From Swingsia samuiensis (GTDB taxonomy: Bacteria; Pseudomonadota; Alphaproteobacteria; Acetobacterales; Acetobacteraceae): 64,000 bases of DNA. The notes under the pieces were generated by a model. It did no database searches. It saw only the letters and a program-made list of their open reading frames with translations, and was not told the DNA's origin. The stretch lies in the NCBI RefSeq assembly GCF_006542355.1, contig NZ_CP038141.1:1370001-1434000 (forward strand). Direction: 5' to 3'. Below are positions 26,859-38,160 of this stretch, piece by piece (positions within the stretch are counted from its first letter, which is position 1; the number at the start of each line of letters is the position of its first letter). The translations under genes and the position numbers were made by a program.

Positions 26859-28468
26859 TACGCATCACAGAGCTGCGTCTGCCGATAGAGCATACACAGG
26901 AGGATCTAGAGCGAGCGATTTTGGCACGTCTGGGGCTTGAAGAGAAACAATTAAAAGAGTTCCAGATCGCTCGCCGTGGGTATGATGCACGTAAACGTGG
27001 GCAGATTGTACTGGTCTATAACGTTGATTGTCTTTTAAGCGATGAAATGCAAGCTCGTGTGCTGGAGCAGTATAAGGACGATCAGCATGTGCGGCTTAAG
27101 CCAGACACAACGTATCAGCTGCCGATAGCGCAATTGCCACAAGGGAGCCCTCGGCCTGTTGTTATTGGTGCGGGGCCATGTGGCTTGATGGCTGCTCTTA
27201 CATTGGCGCAAATAGGGCTAAAACCTATTATTATTGAGCGTGGCAAAGATGTCCGCTCACGCACAGTCGATACTTTTGCCTTATGGCGTAAGTCCGTTTT
27301 AACTCCTGAAAGTAATGTGCAATTTGGAGAAGGTGGCGCAGGAACTTTCTCTGATGGGAAATTATATTCTGGCGTATCAGATCCAAGGCATTTGGGGCGG
27401 AGGGTGCTGGAAGAGTTTGTGAGAGCCGGTGCCCCTGAAGAAATTCTGTATCTTTCCAAACCGCATATAGGAACCTTTCGTCTCGTTTCGATGGTTATGT
27501 TTATACGAGAAGAAATTGAACGTTTGGGTGGAGAATATCGATTTGAAACCCGGGTTGATGGGTTGGACCTTGAAGGGAGTGGTCATGACCGCCGAGTGAA
27601 GGCCCTTCATCTTTCTACGGGCGAAACCTTACCAGCCGAGCGTGTGGTGCTTGCTGTTGGGCATTCTGCACGTGACACATTTGAAGTTTTGCGAAACTTA
27701 GATGTCGCAATGGAGGCTAAACCGTTTTCCATTGGTGTGCGGATTGAGCATCCACAATCAGTGATTGATACCGCACGGTTTGGTTCGTACGCTGGGCATG
27801 AGTTGTTAGGAGCAGCAGATTATAAATTGGTGCATCATGCATCAAACGGACGTGCTGTTTATTCATTTTGTATGTGCCCCGGAGGGCAAGTTGTAGCGGC
27901 AACGTCTGAAGAAGGGCAGGTTGTTACAAATGGGATGAGCCAATATTCGCGGGCAGAACGTAATGCGAATAGTGGAATTGTGGTTGAAGTTAAACCAGAG
28001 CAGGACTTCCCAGAGGATATTTTGGGAGGAATGGCATTTCAACGGAAATGGGAAAAAGCAGCCTTTATCGCAGGGGGAAGCGATTATCGCGCTCCAGCAC
28101 AGCGTGTGGAGGATTTTTTAGCTGGGCGTGCCTCTGTTGAATTGGGAAGCGTTGTGCCGTCCTATAAACCTGGCGTGAAGCCAGCCAATCTGGCTGAGTG
28201 TTTGCCGGAGTTTGTTACGGAAGCCATTCGAGAGGCTTTACCTCGGTTTGAAAGAAAGCTGAAAGGCTTTTCAATGGGTGATGCCGTAATGACAGGGGTT
28301 GAAACCCGGACGTCATCTCCTATTCGTTTGGCACGGGACGGGGATGGGCAAAGCCCAACCGTCAGAGGGCTTTTCCCCGCAGGGGAAGGTGCGGGGTATG
28401 CTGGGGGAATTCTTTCTGCTGGTATTGATGGGATTAGAGTAGCGGAATGGCTGGCAGAGTCTCTTTAA
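26855..28468 (+). CDS. FAD-dependent oxidoreductase (COG2509 type)
   Basis: A 537-residue flavoprotein with an N-terminal region of about 95 residues before the dinucleotide-binding motif VIGAGPCGLMAAL. A second conserved block, FGEGGAGTFSDGKLYSG, and the C-terminal FPAGEGAGYAGGILSAGIDG match the family annotated as uncharacterised FAD-dependent dehydrogenases. The substrate is unknown. It overlaps the YqhA-like gene by 4 bases, and its stop codon overlaps that of the convergent MFS gene by 2 bases. Confidence 0.88.
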   Translation: MIRITELRLPIEHTQEDLERAILARLGLEEKQLKEFQIARRGYDARKRGQIVLVYNVDCLLSDEMQARVLEQYKDDQHVRLKPDTTYQLPIAQLPQGSPRPVVIGAGPCGLMAALTLAQIGLKPIIIERGKDVRSRTVDTFALWRKSVLTPESNVQFGEGGAGTFSDGKLYSGVSDPRHLGRRVLEEFVRAGAPEEILYLSKPHIGTFRLVSMVMFIREEIERLGGEYRFETRVDGLDLEGSGHDRRVKALHLSTGETLPAERVVLAVGHSARDTFEVLRNLDVAMEAKPFSIGVRIEHPQSVIDTARFGSYAGHELLGAADYKLVHHASNGRAVYSFCMCPGGQVVAATSEEGQVVTNGMSQYSRAERNANSGIVVEVKPEQDFPEDILGGMAFQRKWEKAAFIAGGSDYRAPAQRVEDFLAGRASVELGSVVPSYKPGVKPANLAECLPEFVTEAIREALPRFERKLKGFSMGDAVMTGVETRTSSPIRLARDGDGQSPTVRGLFPAGEGAGYAGGILSAGIDGIRVAEWLAESL

Positions 28469-29733
28469 GGCGCTGTGCTCTTTTCATCCCCTTCCATGAT
28501 CTGGCCGGGAAGCTCTTTTGGTTTTATCATCCCGATACCGGTAGTGATAAGACTTGAGCTAATAACGAAAGCTTCTGCTGTAAGAGGGAGTGTTGTCGGT
28601 GTCCGGCCGATAAAGGGAATAATCCATCCCGCTATCCCTTGCCCAATGGAGCCTAAGGCATACCCTAAGCCCATTCCGAAGCTACGTGTTTCAGATGGAA
28701 AACGCTGGGCTAGATAGTATGGCACCAGAGCGAATACGCCTGAAGCTGCTGCTCCCATAATGAAAGCGGCGCATAAAAGCATGTTCCAAGAGTGAGCACT
28801 TAGAAACGGCCATATGGTGAGGATCACAATGCCGATTGCGCTCAGCATAACTTTGGTATCTCCAAAGATTTCTGCCAACCATCCGCACACAATTTTTCCA
28901 ATAAAAGACCCGGCACAGTAAATAGCGATTGGTAAGAATATTTGCTGTGGGGTGAGGTGGTGGCTTCCACGTAAAATAGTTGGATAAAAAGTATAAATTG
29001 CTGCCTTTTGGAACTCAAGAAAGGTCATGAAAAAGATGGCTTGTAAGGCTGCCGGTGTAAATTTGAAAGAAAACTGTTGTTTCGTGTGTGTTGGGTTTTG
29101 CTGCTGTAGAGCCTTGTTTTTTAGCCAAACGGGGCTTTCTGGTACCCCGATACGGATGAAAATAGCAAGTAAAGCCGGGGCGATACCAATAAAGAAAAGA
29201 ACGCGCCATCCATAATGAGGAAGTATAAAAGCCTGAGCCGCCGCAGCGGCAAAATATCCTATTTCATAACCTGACATCATGAGAGCCGAAGCCATGGGAC
29301 GTGTCCACGCAGGGACACTTTCCATGAGGAGGCTTGCTGAGGCGGTCCATTCCCCGCCAAATCCAATTCCGAACATAAATTGTACGCAGACGAGCATAAG
29401 AAGGCTGTGTGATAGGCCGGTCATGGCTGAAAACACACCAAACCAGATCACTCCAGTCATAAAAGCCATACGTCGGCCATAGCGATCGGCAAGCCAGCCC
29501 CAGCCCGTATTACCAATTGCGCGCCCCCATGACTGGGCGATGAGTGCCACTCCCAAGGCGGAAAGAGTGCATCCTAGGTCTTTGGCAATATCAGGCAACG
29601 TGAACATGAGGGACGTTTGATCAAAGGCATCAAGAAACCATCCCAAGAAAGAGGCAAAAGTGACCTGCCAGAAGGGAAGAAGGGCCTTAAAAGAATTTCC
29701 CTTGGAAGAAGTGGAAGGAGTTGCCGTCATCAA
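28465..29733 (-). CDS. MFS transporter (sugar/organic acid:H+ symporter type)
   Basis: A 422-residue major facilitator with twelve predicted helices. The loop 2-3 motif GWLADRYGRRMAF and the loop 8-9 motif CGWLAEIFGDTKV are clear. The overall pattern (LGWFLDAFDQTSLMF, GIGFGGEWTASASLLMES) fits the aromatic acid / sialate / shikimate symporter group. Substrate not determinable. A single gene, convergent with the FAD protein; the stop codons overlap, leaving no room for a separate terminator. Confidence 0.88.
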   Translation of the reverse strand: MMTATPSTSSKGNSFKALLPFWQVTFASFLGWFLDAFDQTSLMFTLPDIAKDLGCTLSALGVALIAQSWGRAIGNTGWGWLADRYGRRMAFMTGVIWFGVFSAMTGLSHSLLMLVCVQFMFGIGFGGEWTASASLLMESVPAWTRPMASALMMSGYEIGYFAAAAAQAFILPHYGWRVLFFIGIAPALLAIFIRIGVPESPVWLKNKALQQQNPTHTKQQFSFKFTPAALQAIFFMTFLEFQKAAIYTFYPTILRGSHHLTPQQIFLPIAIYCAGSFIGKIVCGWLAEIFGDTKVMLSAIGIVILTIWPFLSAHSWNMLLCAAFIMGAAASGVFALVPYYLAQRFPSETRSFGMGLGYALGSIGQGIAGWIIPFIGRTPTTLPLTAEAFVISSSLITTGIGMIKPKELPGQIMEGDEKSTAP

Positions 29734-29894
29734 TAAGATCCTGAGAGGAGGAATGGCTTGGAATATATAAAGATAGAAATAGTATCAGCTTTGTCCAAAT
29801 TTAGGGAGTGGGGTGTTTTAAAGAGATAAGGAATTAAAGAAAAATTAGGGGATATACTTTATTTTGTAAGAGCAGGACAAAAAGGGGTTTCCCA

Positions 29895-30863
29895 TTGAAG
29901 AGTATTATACAAGGAAAAAAGGATTCTAAGAGAAAGTGTTTATTAATTTTGGATAAAGATGCGGAGGGTTACTCTGGTTTAGATTCATCTCATTACGATG
30001 TTTCAAGTGTAGGAATATTTGCTACAAACTTAAGAAACCGTCGTGCAAAACAAAAAAACACTTTGCCTGATTTGCAGTGGCTTCCGCGTTGGGAGCGTCG
30101 AGAGGGTGAAGATTATACTCTACTCGGGGCTCAAATTGATATTAGCCAGTGTTGGCTTGCTATTCCTCGTAGGATTTCTCGCAGTGGGCGCTCCCAGAGA
30201 GAAAAACCATATGAAAATATTAATCATGAACTGCTGAGATTTGCATTCGCTCAAGCTGCGTCTTGGTCAAGTAATAAGCGTTTGATGGTATCGTTTGAAG
30301 ATGAAACGTTTAATCATGAGACTGTAACTCAGCTATGTGAACTTCTTTCGGAAAGTGATTTATCGGCGTCTTGTTTGGATGTGCTGATACCCGAGAGTTG
30401 TGTAGCGCAGAATGATGTGAGGCTTTTTTATTATTGGGCGACATTACGTGATCAAGGTGCACGCATTTTTATCAAAGGTTTAGGAAAAACGGATATAAGC
30501 CTGTCGCTTATGTGGCGCCGCTCTATTGGGGGGTTATTGGATGGGGTGTTGTTTGATGCTTCTGTTTTGATGCCTACTGGAGGGGTGGGAGCAGGACACA
30601 GCTCTTTACTGGATACACGCGCGGTTGATTTTTATTTAGGTATTTTAAAGACATTTAGAAATTTAGGTTTAAGGATTTATGCCACGAATATCGATTATGA
30701 AGCGGTTTTGAGCTTTGTTATGCATGCGGGGTGCGAGGAGGCTTCAGGGGAGATGCTAGGCGGTGTGCTCACTTCGGCACAAATGAGAGAGAAATGTATT
30801 GCCTCCAAAGGGCGTGTGTCCACTCGAAAGCGACATATTATCCGGACGACCGAAGGATTATAG
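29895..30863 (+). CDS. Degenerate EAL-domain-like protein
   Basis: A 322-residue protein whose C-terminal ~240 residues follow the order of an EAL phosphodiesterase domain: LLRFAFAQAASW, then LMVSFEDETF, LDVLIPES, and finally VMHAGCEEASGEMLGGVLTSAQM, which matches the terminal CDYAQGYLFG-type motif. The catalytic EAL and DDFGTG signatures are not recognisable, so c-di-GMP hydrolysis is unlikely; a binding or protein-interaction role is more probable. The start is TTG with AAAGGGG 8 bases upstream. The N-terminal ~60 residues are basic and unassigned. Confidence 0.65.
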   Translation: MKSIIQGKKDSKRKCLLILDKDAEGYSGLDSSHYDVSSVGIFATNLRNRRAKQKNTLPDLQWLPRWERREGEDYTLLGAQIDISQCWLAIPRRISRSGRSQREKPYENINHELLRFAFAQAASWSSNKRLMVSFEDETFNHETVTQLCELLSESDLSASCLDVLIPESCVAQNDVRLFYYWATLRDQGARIFIKGLGKTDISLSLMWRRSIGGLLDGVLFDASVLMPTGGVGAGHSSLLDTRAVDFYLGILKTFRNLGLRIYATNIDYEAVLSFVMHAGCEEASGEMLGGVLTSAQMREKCIASKGRVSTRKRHIIRTTEGL

Positions 30864-31052
30864 AGAATAAGAAATCTCTCTTATGAGAGTGAAAAGAGCC
30901 TTTTATTTGTCTCGGCTCTCTGAATTGGTTTATGAAACGTGTTTGATATAAGCTGAAGAATAGCTTGTGGTCGTTATAACAAAGTTAATGGCTGATAAGG
31001 CGAAGCTTTGTATGATGGCGGGTAGAGGCGTAAATCAGATGGAAAAAACACG

Positions 31053-32264
31053 ATGAATTATGATGCGATGTTTCAGTCAGCTCTGGATGGTTTGCGTGCA
31101 GATGGCAGCTATCGTTATTTTGCTGAGTTGGAGCGGCATTCAGGGCAATTCCCTAAAGCGTATCATTATGGTTTAGGGCGGGATGTTACGGTCTGGTGTT
31201 CCAATGACTATCTGGGAATGGGGCAGCACCCTGATGTGTTAAAAGCCATGCATGCGGCTCTGGATGAAACAGGAGCAGGAGCGGGTGGAACCCGAAATAT
31301 TTCAGGGACAAACCACTATCATGTAGAGCTGGAAAAAGAGCTGGCGTCATTGCATGGCAAAGAAAGTGCTCTTCTTTTTAATTCTGGCTATCTGTCAAAT
31401 TGGGTAACATTAGGAACCATTGCAGGGCGTTTGCGTGATTGCGTCGTGCTATCAGACGCATTGAATCATGCTTCTATGATTGAAGGCATCAGACATTCTC
31501 GTGCAGAAAAACAGATTTTCCGTCATAATGATGTAGAAGATTTGGAAGAGCGCTTGAAAGCATTTCCACGAGATATCCCTAAAATTATAGCTTTTGAATC
31601 CGTTTATTCCATGGAAGGGGACATTGCACCGATTGAGGCTATTTGTGATTTAGCTGATAAATATGGTGCCATGACGTATCTTGATGAAGTGCATGCGGTG
31701 GGGATGTACGGAGATCAGGGAGCCGGTATTGCCGAAAAGCTCGGCTTGTCCCATCGTTTAACGGTCATTGAAGGGACGTTAGGCAAAGGATACGGCGTTG
31801 TGGGGGGGTATATTGCTGCATCTGCACCTCTGTGTGACTTTGTTCGTTCTTTTGGTTCTGGCTTTATTTTCTCTACCGCTTTACCGCCCATGGTTGCTGC
31901 GGGTGCCCTCGCCAGCGTTCGCTATTTGCGGCGGAGTAGTGCGGAGCGGGAAGGGCAGCAACGTGCTGTGGCCTATTTGAGAGATGCGTTGGATCGTGTT
32001 GGTATTCCGCATATTTTGAATCCCAGCCATATTGTTCCGGTTATGGTCGGTGACGCAGAGTTATGCCGTGCGCTGTCAGATGAATTATTGAAACGCTTTG
32101 GTCATTATATCCAGCCGATTAATTATCCAACCGTTCCGAGAGGCACAGAGCGGTTGCGGATTACACCTACACCACTTCACTCTAATGAAGCGATTGATGA
32201 ACTGGTTGATGCTCTGCTAGTGCTTTGGCAGGAAAGACAATTAAAGCGGTCGCACGCTGCTTAA
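31053..32264 (+). CDS. hemA: 5-aminolevulinate synthase
   Basis: A 403-residue PLP enzyme of the alpha-oxoamine synthase family, condensing glycine and succinyl-CoA to 5-aminolevulinate, the first step of haem synthesis by the Shemin route. [37 protein letters not shown] and the PLP lysine in [14 protein letters not shown] are all present, and the length is that of alphaproteobacterial ALAS. The start MNYDAMF is typical. It is followed by a strong terminator, so it is probably expressed alone. Supplies haem for the cytochromes encoded here. Confidence 0.97.
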   Translation: MNYDAMFQSALDGLRADGSYRYFAELERHSGQFPKAYHYGLGRDVTVWCSNDYLGMGQHPDVLKAMHAALDETGAGAGGTRNISGTNHYHVELEKELASLHGKESALLFNSGYLSNWVTLGTIAGRLRDCVVLSDALNHASMIEGIRHSRAEKQIFRHNDVEDLEERLKAFPRDIPKIIAFESVYSMEGDIAPIEAICDLADKYGAMTYLDEVHAVGMYGDQGAGIAEKLGLSHRLTVIEGTLGKGYGVVGGYIAASAPLCDFVRSFGSGFIFSTALPPMVAAGALASVRYLRRSSAEREGQQRAVAYLRDALDRVGIPHILNPSHIVPVMVGDAELCRALSDELLKRFGHYIQPINYPTVPRGTERLRITPTPLHSNEAIDELVDALLVLWQERQLKRSHAA

Positions 32265-32277
32265 ATTTAGTATTTAT

Positions 32278-32309
32278 AAAAAGCTACAGATTATTTTCTG
32301 TAGCTTTTT
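32278..32309 (+). terminator. hemA terminator
   Basis: A 13-bp stem (32278-32290 with 32297-32309) has a 6-base loop, and the stem's 3' arm runs into a T tract. It begins 14 bases after the hemA stop. Confidence 0.88.
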
Positions 32310-32472
32310 TTGATACAATGTTGCTCTATTCTGTTTTAGAAATAAAACCTTAATACAAAGCTGGCTTTTTTCTTAATATTTTCACCTGAGTTAATTTTTT
32401 TTTATTGTAAAAGAACTCTTGGCGGGGAATTGCTTTAAAGCATCGCTGGTAAGCATTTTGAAAGGATCAGCG

Positions 32473-33489
32473 ATGTCTAGGGGGACATTCCAGGAAGAAA
32501 ACTTGGTTATCCGTCCAAGTTCGATTTCTTCCGTTATTATTGGGGGCGGTATTTCCTGCGCTTTCGCAGCGGCATTCCTAGCCCTTAGCTTCTCTATGGG
32601 AATAGGAAGCATTGATCTCACTCATGATCATCCATTCTCAAGTTTGGGATGGTCTTTTATCGTTCCACTGGGTATCGGTATTTTTTTGAGTAATGCTCTT
32701 GGAGCATTTGTTGCAGGTCGACTAGCCGGAACAAATGGTGGCATTCATGGTGTCGCAACATGGGCTGGTTTGCTTTTAGCTGCTATTTTGGGAGGTTCTG
32801 CTTTTGTAACGGGAACGCTCAATACGGCACAATCAGCAGCTGGAAGTGTTCTTGGTTTTTCAGGTTCTGTTTTAGGGGGGGCAGCCAATACAATTGGTTC
32901 TGCGGTTTCTGAAGGAGCAAAAACCTTAAATCAGGGTATTGCCAATAATGTGGATTGGAATGCAGTTTCGAACAAACTGAATAATAGTCTACATAATGTA
33001 AAAATCGATGGGTTGCAGTCTGACCAGATTCAGAAAAATCTGCAAGATGCGACGAATGATGTCGAAGCAACAGCAAAGCAGATCGTTGTAGATCCTAGCA
33101 ATGCAGATCAGTATTTGACCGCTTTACAGAAAAAGTTGTCTGACCGCGTTAAAAAGACGACAGATGGCTTTAATCGCGACAATGCTGTGAAACTTCTTGA
33201 GCAGAATGGTTTTGATCAGAAGAGCGCAGAGCAAGCTGTTGATAATGCAAAACAAAGCGTAGACCAGCTTAATCAGAGCATTCAAGAATCAATTCAGCAA
33301 GCAGATGATGCAGCTAAGCAGCTTCAGGCTCAAATTGATGACATGAAGAAAAAGGCGATTGATTATACGAACAAAACTTTGAGCTATGTCAGTACGGCAT
33401 TGTTCTGGGCGTTTGTTGTTTCCATTATTGGGGCAATCGTTGCTTTTGCATGTGGCAAGATTGGTGAAAAATCTTACAGACAAGAATAG
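32473..33489 (+). CDS. Membrane protein with long coiled-coil-like central region
   Basis: A 338-residue protein with no known domain recognised. Two or three N-terminal helices (around 18-40, 55-80 and 90-115, Gly/Ala-rich) are followed by ~180 residues rich in Gln, Asp, Lys and Ala with heptad-like spacing, and a final membrane helix (STALFWAFVVSIIGAIVAFA). This looks like a membrane protein with a periplasmic or cytoplasmic helical bundle. The ATG at 32473 has AAAGGA 7 bases upstream; the longer frame from 32419 lacks a site. Stands between the hemA terminator and its own terminator. Confidence 0.72.
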   Translation: MSRGTFQEENLVIRPSSISSVIIGGGISCAFAAAFLALSFSMGIGSIDLTHDHPFSSLGWSFIVPLGIGIFLSNALGAFVAGRLAGTNGGIHGVATWAGLLLAAILGGSAFVTGTLNTAQSAAGSVLGFSGSVLGGAANTIGSAVSEGAKTLNQGIANNVDWNAVSNKLNNSLHNVKIDGLQSDQIQKNLQDATNDVEATAKQIVVDPSNADQYLTALQKKLSDRVKKTTDGFNRDNAVKLLEQNGFDQKSAEQAVDNAKQSVDQLNQSIQESIQQADDAAKQLQAQIDDMKKKAIDYTNKTLSYVSTALFWAFVVSIIGAIVAFACGKIGEKSYRQE

Positions 33490-33521
33490 TCTGTTGTTAA
33501 GACACTGACTTGGTTACAGGG

Positions 33522-33562
33522 TTAAGGCCATTCTTTCATGAAGGAATGGCCTTAATTTTTTG
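33522..33562 (+). terminator. Terminator upstream of the TPP riboswitch
   Basis: A perfect 12-bp stem (33522-33533 with 33544-33555), 10-base loop and a T-rich tail lie 32 bases after the membrane-protein gene. It insulates the thiC leader. Confidence 0.88.
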
Positions 33563-33633
33563 GTGACGATAGTCACGATAAACTGACCAGATCATTCTAT
33601 TGACATTTTGAAGCACTCATAAGAGGTTGAGCG

Positions 33634-33776
33634 AACCAGGGGGAGCTTCACCTTATAAGAAGCTGAGAGGTCACTATCCGTCTGTATTAAAGAGGTGGTG
33701 TGGTGGTGACGACCCTGCCGGGTGCATCGTGTGCTCGGGAAACCTGATCCGGTTAGGACCGGCGGAGGGAATGGTG
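33634..33776 (+). promoter_or_regulatory. TPP riboswitch (thi-box), with expanded arms
   Basis: The conserved elements are in order: GGGGGAGCTTC at 33639-33649, GCTGAGAGG at 33662-33670, ACCCTGC near 33712, CCTGATCCGGTTAGGACCGG at 33743-33762 and GGAGGGAA at 33764-33771. The P3 arm (about 33670-33712) is longer than in the minimal form. A second insert of about 20 bases (33717-33738) that can fold as a hairpin lies between ACCC and CCTGATC. It lies upstream of thiC and senses thiamine pyrophosphate. Confidence 0.92.
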
Positions 33777-33783
33777 TCAGTAG

Positions 33784-35700
<1,917 letters not shown>

Positions 35701-35764
35701 GGGTGATTGATATATGGAGAAGTAATAGCTTGCTTTTGTAGGGTATGCTCTCCATATATTTTGT

Positions 35765-36046
35765 ATGGCCGCTAAGAAAAATCGCAAAATGACAAAAGCT
35801 GCAATGCGCTTGGGGCAAGCTGCTTCATCAAACATTTTGCAGATGCTGGTTAATGATCGGCAGGGTTTGGTGCGAGAAAGTGCCTCTTTTATAAGATCCC
35901 TAGAAAAATTATGGAAAATTAATGATTTAAGCCCGGATCTTATATGGGCAGAGCTTGATGAAAGGATCCGTTTGGCCGATGAATTACGGACCCGAGGGAT
36001 TCGTCCTAAAAAGGGACGTAAATATCGTTCAACAAAACTTCCATGA
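35765..36046 (+). CDS. Small conserved hypothetical protein, 93 aa
   Basis: A basic, soluble 93-residue protein with no domain recognised. N terminus MAAKKNRKMTKAAMRLG is lysine-rich and the C terminus ends RPKKGRKYRSTKLP. The middle (LEKLWKINDLSPDLIWAELDERIRLADELRTRGI) is helical. It lies 11 bases before cvpA and probably belongs to the cvpA-purF transcript. A nucleic-acid-binding role is possible from charge only. Confidence 0.6.
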   Translation: MAAKKNRKMTKAAMRLGQAASSNILQMLVNDRQGLVRESASFIRSLEKLWKINDLSPDLIWAELDERIRLADELRTRGIRPKKGRKYRSTKLP

Positions 36047-36057
36047 TAAGATGATCA

Positions 36058-36612
36058 ATGCCTGATTTATCCCGTTTTGTACCTCAAAATCTTACACATT
36101 TTGATATGATTGTTTTGGTGGTTTTGGGGCTGTCAGCCTTGTGGGGGCTAACGCGTGGTTTTGCAACAGAACTTTCGGGACTAGTGGCCTGGGTGGCCGC
36201 AATTGTTTTGACCTATCGTTTCCATGCGATGTTGGTGCCTTGGATATCGCCTTATTTCCATAATAGTTGGATGGCAGAAAATGTAAGTGCCACGGTGATG
36301 TTTGTGGTGATGCTGCTTTTGTTAAGCGGTATTGCATCCCGTGTTGGTGGGTTGATTAAAGGGAGCATCCTGGGAGGGGTTGATCATATTCTAGGAGCTT
36401 TTTTTGGCTTTTTACGGGGATATGTGCTCGTAATTGTTTTTTATCTGATCGCGGGGTCTTTTTTTGGCTCTTGGACTTCCTATCTGATGCAGGGAAGCCT
36501 CACTGCTCCATATATCGAAGCAGGCGCGGCAGAACTTATTGGTTATTTGCCTCATTCGGTGCAAGAACATCTTGCATCTCCGCTCAGAAACGGCCATGAG
36601 GCATCTTTGTAA
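36058..36612 (+). CDS. cvpA: CvpA family membrane protein
   Basis: A 184-residue inner-membrane protein with four predicted helices. ALWGLTRGFATELSGLVAWVAA is the conserved CvpA opening, and the family in proteobacteria is placed directly before purF, as here. CvpA is linked to colicin V production and envelope stress tolerance; the molecular role is not established. It is separated from purF by 25 bases. Confidence 0.9.
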   Translation: MPDLSRFVPQNLTHFDMIVLVVLGLSALWGLTRGFATELSGLVAWVAAIVLTYRFHAMLVPWISPYFHNSWMAENVSATVMFVVMLLLLSGIASRVGGLIKGSILGGVDHILGAFFGFLRGYVLVIVFYLIAGSFFGSWTSYLMQGSLTAPYIEAGAAELIGYLPHSVQEHLASPLRNGHEASL

Positions 36613-36637
36613 TTGAGTGCTGAAAGGCCGAAACTGC

Positions 36638-38086
36638 ATGAGCCCCCAGTCCGAACCCTTGAACCGGCCCTATGAAGAATGCGGCGTTTTTGGCGTATGG
36701 GGTGTTCCCAATGCCTCCGCTCTTACGGCTTTAGGGCTTCATTCTCTTCAGCATCGAGGCCAGGAAGCTGCTGGTATTATCAGTTATGATAATCAGCGAT
36801 TTCATCAACATAAGGGTCTAGGACTTGTTGGTGACGTGTTTGGTGATAGTCGGGTAACAGCGGCCTTACCCGGTTCTATGGCGATTGGACATAATCGGTA
36901 TGCAACAACAGGTGGTACGCACGTTCGGAACGTACAGCCTTTTTATGCAGATTATGCTTTCGGCGGATTAGGTGTTGCCCATAACGGTAACTTGACGAAT
37001 GCGGCAACATTAAAAAAAGCTCTCGTGAAACGTGGTTGTATCTTCCATTCATCGACAGATACAGAAGTTTTCATCCATCTTATTGCTGTTTCCCTTTATT
37101 CAACGGTGCTTGACCGATTTATTGATGCCGTAAAGCAGGTAAAGGGTGCTTATTCTCTTATCACTATGACGCCAGATGATGGGTTGATTGGGATGAGAGA
37201 TCCGTTGGGGGTTCGTCCTCTCGTATTGGGGCGTATTCCCGGGTATGAAGAAGGCAATGGTGGTTGGGTACTCACCAGCGAAACCTGTGCGCTTGATATC
37301 ATCGGTGCAGATTATGTGCGTGATATTGAGCCGGGTGAGATTGTTGTTATTAACGAAAACGGTATTCGTTCTTTACGCCCATTTGGTGATCAGGGCGGCC
37401 GTTTTTGTGTTTTTGAATATATTTATTTCGCACGCCCTGATTCAGTTCTGGAAGGGCAAGCTGTATATGAGACGCGTAAGCGTATAGGTGCTGAACTGGC
37501 ACGTGAAAGTGCGGTTGATGCGGATGTGATTGTTCCAGTCCCGGATTCGGGGGTGCCTTCTGCAATTGGTTATGCTGAAGAGAGTGGTATTCCGTTCGAG
37601 TTAGGGATTATTCGTAACCATTATGTGGGCCGAACCTTTATTGAGCCGACAGATCAAATTCGTAATCTGGGTGTAAAAATGAAGCACTCAGCTAATCGGC
37701 CTGTTTTGGCTGGTAAGCGGGTTGTTTTGGTGGATGATTCAATCGTGCGTGGGACAACATCGCGTAAGATTGTTGATATGGTTCGTGCTGCAGGTGCAAC
37801 GGAAGTGCATATGCGGATTACGTCTCCCCCAACGCGTCACCCTTGTTTCTATGGAATTGATACACCCGAAGAAAATAAGTTGATGGCTGCAACACATACT
37901 CTTGAACAAATGGCGGAAGCTATTGGGGTAGATAGTCTTGCCTTTGTTAGTTTTGATGGATTGTATCGCGCTTTAGGCCATGAAAATCGGGCTGAAGGAT
38001 CACGGAGATACTGTGACGCTTGCTTTACAGGTGATTACCCAATTTCTTTAGTCGATAAAGAGGGTAACCTAGTTGTAGGTGAGTGA
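36638..38086 (+). CDS. purF: Amidophosphoribosyltransferase
   Basis: A 482-residue enzyme that transfers the glutamine amide to PRPP, the first step of purine synthesis. Cys15 in EECGVFG is the glutaminase nucleophile after removal of a short propeptide. VVLVDDSIVRGTTSRKIV is the PRPP-binding loop. HPCFYGIDTP and CDACFTGDYP provide cysteines of the iron-sulfur cluster found in the Bacillus-type enzyme. The ATG at 36638 has AAAGG 10 bases upstream. A strong terminator follows. Confidence 0.96.
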   Translation: MSPQSEPLNRPYEECGVFGVWGVPNASALTALGLHSLQHRGQEAAGIISYDNQRFHQHKGLGLVGDVFGDSRVTAALPGSMAIGHNRYATTGGTHVRNVQPFYADYAFGGLGVAHNGNLTNAATLKKALVKRGCIFHSSTDTEVFIHLIAVSLYSTVLDRFIDAVKQVKGAYSLITMTPDDGLIGMRDPLGVRPLVLGRIPGYEEGNGGWVLTSETCALDIIGADYVRDIEPGEIVVINENGIRSLRPFGDQGGRFCVFEYIYFARPDSVLEGQAVYETRKRIGAELARESAVDADVIVPVPDSGVPSAIGYAEESGIPFELGIIRNHYVGRTFIEPTDQIRNLGVKMKHSANRPVLAGKRVVLVDDSIVRGTTSRKIVDMVRAAGATEVHMRITSPPTRHPCFYGIDTPEENKLMAATHTLEQMAEAIGVDSLAFVSFDGLYRALGHENRAEGSRRYCDACFTGDYPISLVDKEGNLVVGE

Positions 38087-38109
38087 CGGAAAATCTAGAA
38101 TTATGAATA

Positions 38110-38139
38110 AAAAAACCTCCTATTTTTAGGAGGTTTTTT
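38110..38139 (+). terminator. Terminator between purF and the phytochrome gene
   Basis: CCTCCTA (38116-38122) pairs with TAGGAGG (38127-38133), extended by A6/T6. With A- and T-tracts on both sides it can work for purF and for the convergent phytochrome gene. Confidence 0.88.
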
Positions 38140-38160
38140 TATAAGTTCGTCTTTATAAAA

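Noticed and set aside
33600-33605. TTGACA hexamer just before the TPP riboswitch
   Set aside because: No -10 box at 16-18 bases; a start there would fall inside the riboswitch.
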